A DNA stretch of 27,809 nt from Triparma columacea (taxonomy: Eukaryota > Sar > Bolidophyceae > Parmales > Triparmaceae): positions 1 through 27,809 of the forward strand of contig BRYA01000739.1 of the NCBI GenBank assembly GCA_030267965.1. Direction: 5' to 3'. Below, one piece after another: positions 17,502 through 24,298 of the stretch. The notes under the pieces were generated by a model. That model was not told the origin of the DNA. It saw nothing but the letters and a program-made list of their open reading frames with translations, and did not search any database. Position 1 is the first letter of the stretch; every line of letters begins with the position of its first letter. A program made the translations under genes and the position numbers.

Positions 17502-18287
17502 ATGCACTCCTCCGGGAAGAAGGTGGTTCAAATATCCCCAACAGGGGTTCAGATATCCCCAACAGCCCCTGAATCGAAGCGGCACTCTAGAACCGTCTTT
17601 CATCAAACCTCATCAAATTGGAGGAGGCTGTCCACGGAGAAGTGTGATAGCGGGATTCACAGGGACAGGAACCTCGTGGACCTGACGGTCTTTGAGCTCC
17701 TGGACGCCATGAAGTCCTTGAGTGTTCCTTTGAAGGCTAGGAAGTGCCTGGAGACTGTCGGTGTGAGCGGCCAGGACTTCTTCTACTACACGGACAGGGA
17801 CCTGGAACAGATAGGGGTTTGCAGGCAGGACATTAAGGAGAAAGTGTTAGGGATAAAGCAGAAGATCCTCGACAATGACGGAAAGGTTCCTGGGAATTTA
17901 TTTCAGCCCAGCTGCAAGAGGGAGAGGTTGAAGCAGTCCTGGAAGGACCCTTTTCGGAAAGAAGCCTCATTGGCCGGGGTAGAAGTCCAGGAAAACCACC
18001 AATCTAGGTTGAGGCGGATAAGTGGACAGGAGTATCAGCCGCAGGAAGAAAACAAAGAACACAATAACACACTGAGAAAGGTAACTCTTCACAAAGGGAA
18101 TAAAGAGGAGATGCAAGATAGAGGGGGCGGGGCGAGGGCGAATGGGGGTAGTGTCATTCTGGATCTTAACGAAGTGTCATCCAAGCTAGAGGCCATTAAA
18201 AAAATGAATGAACTTGAGGAGATGGATGATAAAAAGGACGGGGTAACTAGATTACCGGAGATAACGGGTGGGAAACCATCAAGTTAA
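17502..18287 (+). CDS. SAM-like domain protein, otherwise unknown
   Basis: A 261-residue intronless protein. The first in-frame ATG is 17502; the open frame extends upstream to 17421 but only from a GTG. Residues about 61-125 resemble a sterile alpha motif: LTVFELLDAMKSL, CLETVGVSGQDFFYYTDRDL, LEQIGVCRQDIKEKVLGI. The usual start-helix, LTxEDL-like and GxR-helix layout is visible, though weak. The N terminus repeats QISPTGV/QISPTAP from two 21-bp units (about 17528-17569). The C-terminal 120 residues are hydrophilic and charged, with a helical stretch (VSSKLEAIKKMNELEEMDD) that could form a coiled coil. SAM domains mediate oligomerisation or RNA/protein binding; a specific role cannot be given. 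Confidence 0.7.
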   Translation: MHSSGKKVVQISPTGVQISPTAPESKRHSRTVFHQTSSNWRRLSTEKCDSGIHRDRNLVDLTVFELLDAMKSLSVPLKARKCLETVGVSGQDFFYYTDRDLEQIGVCRQDIKEKVLGIKQKILDNDGKVPGNLFQPSCKRERLKQSWKDPFRKEASLAGVEVQENHQSRLRRISGQEYQPQEENKEHNNTLRKVTLHKGNKEEMQDRGGGARANGGSVILDLNEVSSKLEAIKKMNELEEMDDKKDGVTRLPEITGGKPSS

Positions 18288-18525
18288 TTAAGTTGTGTTT
18301 GGCTGCGCGAGCCGCGTCTTTTTGTTATGGCAGGACGAGGGGAGAGGAGGAGGTTTGTAGGGAGGAGGACAGCAGTAGAGTAGAGGGGACAGGAGAAGAG
18401 ACCCTGCGCCCCCTGAAGCTGGTCACCCTTGAGGACCCACCCCGACCCCGAACCACGCGATCTTGCGTCCTCAGGCTTGAGGGTCCTAAATAGGGATGGG
18501 TCATGATGGTTCCTCCATGCCCCTC

Positions 18526-18810
18526 TCATCGCTTGGTCACCTCATACTGCTGCCCCAAGTCAGCCTTCGGTCCATCATCTCCTCCCCGCCTACTTTCAAA
18601 GTCAATCCTCTCCAAACCCACGTGTACAAACGTGCAATGCTCTGCCTTGGCCTCCTTAACTGCAGAATCGGGAAGGGCCTCGTCGACCTTGTTCACAAAT
18701 GAAAGTATCTCAGACACAGAATCTGAAACTAGCGGATTAGGATTGGAATTTGGGGCTTTAAGAAGGCTCTTGAGTGACCAGGTTGGTTTCAGCCGCGAAA
18801 GGAAAGCCAT
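18526..18810 (-). CDS. Small hypothetical protein, 94 aa
   Basis: An open frame from an ATG in strong context (CACCATGG) to a stop at 18526. The N terminus, MAFLSRLKPTWSLKSLLKA, is basic, acid-free and amphipathic like a mitochondrial presequence; the rest (VSEILSFVNKVDEALPDSAV and AEHCTFVHVGLERIDF) is amphipathic. No family is recognised. It is favoured over the longer overlapping plus-strand frame because its composition is more protein-like and because it keeps the strand alternation of the region. 18288-18525 shows no gene. Confidence 0.45.
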   Translation of the reverse strand: MAFLSRLKPTWSLKSLLKAPNSNPNPLVSDSVSEILSFVNKVDEALPDSAVKEAKAEHCTFVHVGLERIDFESRRGGDDGPKADLGQQYEVTKR

Positions 18811-19067
18811 GGTGTGTACTATGGTGCAAAATTTGCACCAAAGGTGTATTTCAGAGCTTTTGTTTGTACGTTCGGGAACAACTGACGTTCGCTCTCGGTG
18901 TCAAATTGGTCCTGCAAACCGTGCGAGATCTCACAAAAACGAGGGAACCGTTAACCAGGAGAAAACCACTCCCCCCCAACCCGGAAAGAGGCAGAAATCA
19001 TCTCAAATATCTCTGAAGCCGACTCAGTGTCGATATCATTACACCATTTGACTACATCTCGACCATC
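18811..19067. promoter_or_regulatory. Divergent spacer between two small genes
   Basis: 257 bp between the 94-aa (-) and 118-aa (+) genes. It includes an imperfect short inverted motif, GGTGCAAAATTTGCACC (18827-18843), a near-perfect palindrome that could be a protein-binding site. Function is unknown. Confidence 0.4.
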
Positions 19068-19424
19068 ATGCCCCCCAACACCACATATATATCCCCCAAT
19101 AGTACCTCATCTGACTCACCTGTTGCGAACAAGGGTCACGTGAGCAGCGACAAGGCTGGGGGGGAATTTGTCGTGTACTTCTTGCTCTTCATGTTTGTGG
19201 TGCTTGCTTGTATAATAAAGGTGACAGCCCTCAAGCTTAGGAGGGACCTGAGCGATTACCAGAGGTTGGCGAACGATGACGAGGAGGACGAGGAGGAGGG
19301 GGGGGATGATGATGAAGGGAAGGTGGGCGAAAGGGAGGAGCAGGTTGAGCAGGTTGAGATGGTGCGGATGGGGTTGAAGAGTACCGCATCTTCTGGGGCA
19401 CTGCGGGAGGAGGCTGTAGAGTAG
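19068..19424 (+). CDS. Small single-pass membrane protein, 118 aa
   Basis: No family is recognised. The N terminus (about 33 residues) is Ser/Thr/Asn-rich with NTT and NST sequons, so it could be lumenal or extracellular. One clear membrane segment lies at about 34-55 (FVVYFLLFMFVVLACIIKVTAL), followed by a basic flank (KLRRD) that predicts the C terminus in the cytosol (positive-inside rule). The cytosolic tail is strongly acidic (DDEEDEEEGGDDDEG) and Glu/Val-rich. With no cleavable signal peptide it would be a type III (Nout) protein. Its stop lies 44 bp from the DPH3 stop. Confidence 0.7.
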   Translation: MPPNTTYISPNSTSSDSPVANKGHVSSDKAGGEFVVYFLLFMFVVLACIIKVTALKLRRDLSDYQRLANDDEEDEEEGGDDDEGKVGEREEQVEQVEMVRMGLKSTASSGALREEAVE

Positions 19425-19468
19425 TAAGTGTGTGTCTGTGTTTTGATTTCCAACGAAGGCATGGCAAT

Positions 19469-19996
19469 TCAGCCCTTTCGCTTCTTTCTATTATTAAGGT
19501 ATAAAACAACTACTGCTACTGCAGCTGCCGCTGCTGCGATTGCGACGAAAGGAACCGAGCTTCCGGGGACGTCCTCTGTAGCAGCGTCGTTTTTTGGTGA
19601 CGTTGCTGGAGACTGGGGTGGTTCAGCTGATGCCCCCCCCTCACTTTCCGCTACCCTACCTCCCCCCTCCTTCGCTCTTCCCACCTTCTCTCCCCCCCCT
19701 TCCCCCCCCCCCCACGCCTTCTCCCTCCCCTCCTTCTTTCCCTCCCCTTCCCCATTTCCCCCCTCCTCCTCTCCCTCCTCCCCCTCCTCCCCATCTCTCA
19801 ACTCCGGCAAATCCTCCTCCTCGTAAATAACCTTGATGAGGAGCGTACACGACGGGCAAGGCGCCACGTCCTCCCCCATGTAAAGCTCCTCCAAAGAAAT
19901 TAAGAAGTTGTCCCCGCAAGGGCAGGGGTAGGTGTACTCCTGGGTGACGGGGGAGTATGTCATATCCTCGATCTCGATTTCATCGTAGTAAGACAT
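19469..19996 (-). CDS. DPH3: DPH3/KTI11 CSL zinc-finger protein with tail anchor
   Basis: Residues 1-58 are a complete DPH3: [17 protein letters not shown], then the Zn/Fe site C25-P-C27-GD and C47-PS-C50, with [14 protein letters not shown] between. DPH3 donates electrons for the first step of diphthamide synthesis on EF2 and, as KTI11, supports Elongator-dependent tRNA wobble modification. The usual protein is about 80 residues; this one is 175. The extra part is a Glu/Gly/Lys low-complexity linker (about 59-147) ending in [20 protein letters not shown] plus NNRKKRKG, a textbook tail-anchor layout of one helix and a short basic C terminus. The start at 19996 begins the canonical MSYYDE; an extension to 20050 has no support. 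The linker frame crosses homopolymer runs, so the assembly could matter. It is the same frame throughout, with no obvious splice donor. Confidence 0.88.
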   Translation of the reverse strand: MSYYDEIEIEDMTYSPVTQEYTYPCPCGDNFLISLEELYMGEDVAPCPSCTLLIKVIYEEEDLPELRDGEEGEEGEEEGGNGEGEGKKEGREKAWGGGEGGGEKVGRAKEGGGRVAESEGGASAEPPQSPATSPKNDAATEDVPGSSVPFVAIAAAAAAVAVVVLYLNNRKKRKG

Positions 19997-20504
19997 TGTT
20001 CTAGGCAGACGGAGAGGAGAAAAGGTGACGCAGGGGGGAGGGAGGAACAATTCAAAGTCGATGGAGCCGGGGCTTTGACAAATTGTTCACAAGTTTGACA
20101 CTTTCGTAGCCACCTGTTAGGAATTAGAGAAAACCACGGATAATATTGGTGTGGACGAGGAGGTAAGACTACCGTGTGATGTCGTGTCTTCCCAAGGGTT
20201 TTTTTGGAGAATAAAAGCAAAGTCTTATCCCCAAATTATCCCCTCAAGAGGTAAATGAAGCCCTTCCATCTACATCACGACTCTTCTGCATACACATTTA
20301 GACACAATATATCCGTATATACCGCTATAATCCCCTATTACAATAATAATAAGAATATGCGTTTCCCATACACCGCTTTTGGAACCTGTTGATCCCCTTT
20401 CTGTGCCTCATATATCTACATTATGCTAATTTGTATCCAATTATACGTGGCATTCAAATTAAAAGCACATTCTAACCCCTCCTACGCCTCCCGTTAGCTC
20501 CAAA
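19997..20504. promoter_or_regulatory. AT-rich divergent spacer, DPH3/SH3BGRL-like
   Basis: 508 bp between divergent starts, markedly more AT-rich than the flanking genes, especially 20280-20460 (ATATCCGTATATACCGCTAT, AATAATAATAAG). Probably two promoters. No RNA gene or frame of interest is seen. Confidence 0.4.
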
Positions 20505-20980
20505 ATGGCTCCCCATAAAATGCTGCTCCTCCACCCTGGCAGCACCGGTGGTTCCACCGCCGCGCAGGCCGGTAACACCACCCGCTGCCGCGATCTCTTC
20601 GCTGCAAAGAAGCTCTCCTACCTCGAAGTAGACGGGTCCAACCCCACAGAGAAGGAGGTCAGGGACAAGCTGTTTGGTATCAGCGGGGTGAGAGGGAACT
20701 ACCCACAGATTTTCAAGTGCAAGGGAGGGGATATCGAATGTGCGGAGTTTATCGGGTGCTGGGACAAAATAGGTGAGAGTTTCCAGCTCGGGGTTTTTAC
20801 ATTTTCACGACTTGAGCTTTGGTCTCCTTCCCCTCTCTTCCCCCCCCTCATCCCTCCCCCCCCTCCCCACCGCCCACAGAGGAGCTTAACGAGTTAAACG
20901 AGCTGCCTGCCGAGGTCATGGAGGCTCACCCCGAGATAGTAACCCTTGACAACCTCCTGTCTGACGTGGAAAAATTTTAG
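20505..20980 (+). CDS. SH3BGRL-like thioredoxin-fold protein
   Basis: Two exons: 20505-20772 and 20880-20980, with a 107-bp intron (GTGAGA...CGCCCACAG) rich in C/T before the acceptor. Splicing joins CWDKI to EELNELNELPAEVMEAHPEI and ends in SDVEKF, 122 residues. The block LSYLEVDGSNPTEKEVRDKL, then RGNYPQIFKC and a FIGCWDKIEELNE helix, is the glutaredoxin-like fold of the SH3BGR family (small cytosolic proteins of unclear function). The cis-Pro position (YPQIF) is present, but there is no CxxC redox motif, so catalytic thiol chemistry is not expected. The start has context CTCCAAAATGGC. Without the intron the frame runs into a Pro-rich nonsense tail. Confidence 0.82.
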
Positions 20981-21135
20981 TATAAGGCCTCCCCTTTCAT
21001 GTCAAACGACTTTTTTCCCTTATCTACGAGCGCACCACACCACAGGGGTTGCGGAAACGTCCTTTTCAAAGCTACGAGCCACCCTGGCCCTCCCTTCTCT
21101 CTCTCCCCCCCTCCCCCCCATACTCCCTCCCGTCA

Positions 21136-22407
21136 TTACTTGATATTTTTCTTGGTAACCTTCTTCAATTTCCCCGCCCCCGCCCTCCCCTTCTTCTTCC
21201 TGAAGCTCCCTCCCCCCAGTCCGTCGTCGTAGTCGAAGTCGTGTCCAGTCTCCCCCTTGTGCATCTTCCCTGTCCTCCTCATCTTCTCCTTCTTCTCGCT
21301 CCCCAACAGTACGGAGTTCAGGACCTTCAGGCCCCTGTCAGCCTCCCCCTTCGCTCCCCCCTGGTTGGCGGACTGGAGCTCCTTCCTCCTGTCCCTGATC
21401 TCCTCCCCCGACCTCTTCTTCCTGACCTTGTCCTCCCCCTTCCTGACCTGGTCAAACTTCCCCATGCTAGCCGTGCTCAACCGGGTCGCCGCCAGGGCCT
21501 TCTTCGTGCTTTCAAGACCCCTGGCGGCGCGGTTCTTCACCTCGCTACCCTTGGTGCTCTTCATGTCGACGGGGAGGCCGGCGGGCAGAGGAGGAGCTGT
21601 TAACTTAATCTTCTTCCTGTTTTCCTCAAACTGCTTCTCCAGCTTCTTCGCGCTCCCCTTCTGCACGAGCCCCTGCCTCTCCATATTCCTCGTCTTCTGC
21701 ACCTGGTTCTTCTCCACCTTCTCCTTCCTCTCGTCCCTCTTGGCCTGCCAGGGGTCAGCGTATTCGTTCCCCTGCACAGCCTCCATGATTGGCCACTCCC
21801 CGTTAGCGTTCGCCGCGCTTCCCATCCCGTACCTGACCTTCCACTCCCCGGTGGCCTCGTCCCACTCCTTGCGGCCGCGCTTGCGGGTCTCGATCCCCTT
21901 CTCCTTGCGGAAGAGCTCCCACTTTGTGGGCTCCTTGGGCTTGGGGGCAGGCTTGGCACGGGGGAGCAGAGTCGGGGCGTTGTTCGACACCGAGACCTCC
22001 GCGTCACCGCGGGAGCTCGGAAGGAGGGCCAGGGGACCCACATCGGAGGCCTTGGTCTCCAAGGTCCACAGGGCACCAATTAACTGCGAGGTACCCTCTG
22101 TAGCTTTATTGAGGAGGAACGTCTCAAGAGCAGCATTCATGCCATCAGCGGTGGTATCTGAGGTGCTACTATCACCAATATCATCGGATCGTTGAGCGAA
22201 GTCATTGAATGCAGCCAGATTGTAAAGATCATACCGAGCATCCTCCAGGACCTCATTATCTTTTGAGGCATTGAAGGTGTTAGGAGCAATTTGAGTAGCT
22301 TTAAGAGTCATATTATTGTCGTTGAAGGGTGTGAGTGTGGTTTGAATGCAAATTTGATGTACGTAGAGGGGAGAAATATGGGATTTGATGAGATTGCTTG
22401 GACTCAT
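21136..22407 (-). CDS. RRS1: Ribosome biogenesis regulatory protein RRS1
   Basis: A nucleolar assembly factor that, with RPF2, brings the 5S RNP into pre-60S particles. The intronless product is 423 residues from ATG 22407, or 391 from an in-frame ATG at 22311. The upstream start is kept because its context (GCCAAAATG) matches other starts here. Family blocks: YDLYNLAAFNDF near residue 60, TSQLIGALWTL, LLPRAKPAPKPKEPTKWELF, RKEKGI, RKEWDEATGEWKVRYG and EYADPWQAKRDERKEKVEKN, followed by STASMGKFDQ. The C-terminal third is very basic (RKKKGRAGAGKLKKVTKKN), suiting nucleolar RNA binding. It is longer than the human protein mainly through low-complexity insertions. It converges on the SH3BGRL-like gene with 155 bp between. 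Confidence 0.93.
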   Translation of the reverse strand: MSPSNLIKSHISPLYVHQICIQTTLTPFNDNNMTLKATQIAPNTFNASKDNEVLEDARYDLYNLAAFNDFAQRSDDIGDSSTSDTTADGMNAALETFLLNKATEGTSQLIGALWTLETKASDVGPLALLPSSRGDAEVSVSNNAPTLLPRAKPAPKPKEPTKWELFRKEKGIETRKRGRKEWDEATGEWKVRYGMGSAANANGEWPIMEAVQGNEYADPWQAKRDERKEKVEKNQVQKTRNMERQGLVQKGSAKKLEKQFEENRKKIKLTAPPLPAGLPVDMKSTKGSEVKNRAARGLESTKKALAATRLSTASMGKFDQVRKGEDKVRKKRSGEEIRDRRKELQSANQGGAKGEADRGLKVLNSVLLGSEKKEKMRRTGKMHKGETGHDFDYDDGLGGGSFRKKKGRAGAGKLKKVTKKNIK

Positions 22408-22653
22408 TTTGGCTGGTCAATTTGTTCTTTTCTTCACCCATTCTTCTATACGTGCTGCGTGTCGCTAAATTTAATCTTATATCACACATATTTAATCTCT
22501 TGTTCCAAATAGTACAACACTTAAGACAAAACGCGCTACGTTATACTCAATTCTTCTCCTGAATATTTCCATAGTGCTCTAAAACAGCTTATTTCACCTC
22601 ATTTTACCCTCATTCGCCAATAATTTCTACCTAAATACCACAATCAATACATA
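22408..22653. promoter_or_regulatory. Divergent promoter region, RRS1/carrier
   Basis: 246 bp of AT-rich spacer between divergent starts. Expected to hold both promoters; no defined element is recognised. Confidence 0.4.
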
Positions 22654-23706
22654 ATGGCTCAACATCCCACCAAAACTCCAACAAATATAAAATTTCTGCT
22701 GATATTATGCCTCCTCAACCTGCCCCCAACAACCCCCCTCGACTTAGTATCCTTTCAAACCTTCCATCTCCCCTCTCCCCTTCCCTCCCCCCTCCCCTTA
22801 AATGTCCCCTCCCACCTCCCCCCTCTCGCCGTGAACTCCGGTCTAGCAGGAACCTGCATATCCGTAACCAAGACTCTAATAAAGCACCCTCTCGACACCA
22901 TGTCAATCCGTATCCAGAACCGTAACGTCGGCGTGCAATCTTCCTCTAAACCCGGTCTCTCCTCCCTGCTCTCCTCCTACTCTTCCGCGTTAACCCCCTC
23001 CCCATTCGCTGGTCTTCTCCCATCAGTGTTATCCTCCATCCCATCAGCCGCTGTATTCTTCACGATAAAGGACACTGTTAAAAACTACCTTTTAAACAAC
23101 CCCTCCCCAACCTACCCTCATTTAGGTATCGTTGTTATAACGATAATAAGTATTTTCGCAGCCACGCCATTCTACTGGTTAATACGTACGCCGTTTGAGT
23201 CTGTAAAAACAACTCTCCAAACAGCTGACACCCTTACAACCGGGGGATCGGGGGGGGGGGATAAGCCTGAGTTATCATACCTTTATAATGCCTTTATCCC
23301 AAACATGGTGTATGCGTTCCCGGCGGATGTTTTTAAATTCTGTATATACGAATACTTAACACAGTTACCAACACTCTCACCACCCTTTGACACGATTATG
23401 AACCCAGCGTGTTTGGGGGCGGCGAGCACTATGATAAGTCAGGGTATTACAACACCATTAGACCTAGCTAGGAACCGTATCATGTGTTACGGTTACGGCA
23501 AAGGAGAAGAAGGAGGAGAAGCCGGTGGTGACGTGGACGTGGGGGGTGTAAGTGGTTATTTTAAAGTTTACGGGGATATCATGGAGAAGGAGGGGGGAAC
23601 GAAGGCACTTATGAAAGGGGTGGGACCAAGAATTGCAAAGGCAAGCGTTAGCGGAGCGGTTCAGTTCTTCGTTTATGACCTGGTGCTTAAAATGTTCCCG
23701 AATTAA
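22654..23706 (+). CDS. Mitochondrial carrier family (SLC25-like) transporter
   Basis: A 350-residue intronless protein with three carrier modules, each marked by a P-x-[DE] motif at the end of its odd-numbered helix: KHPLDTMSIRIQ (Pro near 79), RTPFESVKTTLQ (near 180) and TTPLDLARNRIM (near 268). Helices around them contain the expected small and aromatic residues (GLLPSVLSSIPSAAVFFTIKD, KGVGPRIAKASVSGAVQFFVYD). The overall pattern recalls S-adenosylmethionine-type carriers, but substrate cannot be set from this. An N-terminal extension of about 60 residues starts with a hydrophobic run (IKFLLILCLLNLPP) and a Pro/Ser-rich stretch. It could be a leader for another membrane, such as the plastid envelope via the ER, since typical carriers lack one. 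GGSGGGD sits in a loop over a G homopolymer. Confidence 0.85.
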   Translation: MAQHPTKTPTNIKFLLILCLLNLPPTTPLDLVSFQTFHLPSPLPSPLPLNVPSHLPPLAVNSGLAGTCISVTKTLIKHPLDTMSIRIQNRNVGVQSSSKPGLSSLLSSYSSALTPSPFAGLLPSVLSSIPSAAVFFTIKDTVKNYLLNNPSPTYPHLGIVVITIISIFAATPFYWLIRTPFESVKTTLQTADTLTTGGSGGGDKPELSYLYNAFIPNMVYAFPADVFKFCIYEYLTQLPTLSPPFDTIMNPACLGAASTMISQGITTPLDLARNRIMCYGYGKGEEGGEAGGDVDVGGVSGYFKVYGDIMEKEGGTKALMKGVGPRIAKASVSGAVQFFVYDLVLKMFPN

Positions 23707-23804
23707 TTGAGGTTATTTTTAAGGAAGGGGGGTTGGGTTATAGTAACAGATTCGAGGTGGGGGATTATTATTAATAACCAAAACATAATTCGCACCAGCA
23801 GCCT

Positions 23805-24095
23805 CTACAAAATATTCGATTTCTGAAGGTTAGGGTTAACAGGTTTCGGTGGTGGTGGTGTCGGTCCGAAGCTCCCATACTCATACGAGTCTTTCTTCCA
23901 TCTTTCAATCACTTCTTTATCCCCGTTCCCGTACGCTATAACCTCCCTGATTCCTTTACCACGCTTGTCGGGTGATGGAACAGATTGACGATGGGAGGAC
24001 TTTATGTCACGGGCTACTTCGCGCTCCTCGGGAGTTAGGGAGGAGGGTTGGGGACCGATGTATTTACCGTTTACGATATTGGGCTTGAAGGACAT
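23805..24095 (-). CDS. Small hypothetical protein, 96 aa
   Basis: No family is recognised. The frame runs from ATG 24095 to a stop at 23805. It is hydrophilic, with a charged helical part (LTPEEREVARDIKSSH, IERWKKDSYEYG) and a Pro-rich end (FGPTPPPPKPVNPN). No signal peptide, membrane segment or cysteine cluster is seen. Composition is protein-like, and the position between two plus-strand genes fits the strand alternation. Confidence 0.5.
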   Translation of the reverse strand: MSFKPNIVNGKYIGPQPSSLTPEEREVARDIKSSHRQSVPSPDKRGKGIREVIAYGNGDKEVIERWKKDSYEYGSFGPTPPPPKPVNPNLQKSNIL

Positions 24096-24298
24096 ATTGA
24101 GAAGGGGAAGGGAGGGGGGGGCGGGGCAGTTGGGAAGTTAAGGAAGGGTGAGATGGGAAGAAGGTGGATTCTGGTTGGCTGGGTGGGTGGTGTTGGTGTT
24201 GTTTGTTGGTAGTTGTGTGTGTATTTGTTGTAATTTATTCCGTGCAGAAGATAATAGGAAGGTTTGTAGGTAGGGAGGAGCAAAAAGCCCAAAAAAGG

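Noticed and set aside
18503..19051. 182-residue plus-strand open frame
   Set aside because: Low-quality composition, no domain, and it overlaps the better minus-strand small gene and the divergent spacer.
19428..19826. Pro/Ser-rich plus-strand open frames
   Set aside because: They are the complement of the low-complexity Glu/Gly linker of DPH3; the composition follows from homopolymer runs.
21257..22195. 312-residue plus-strand open frame
   Set aside because: It is antisense to RRS1; Ser/Phe-rich composition results from the complement of Lys/Glu codons.
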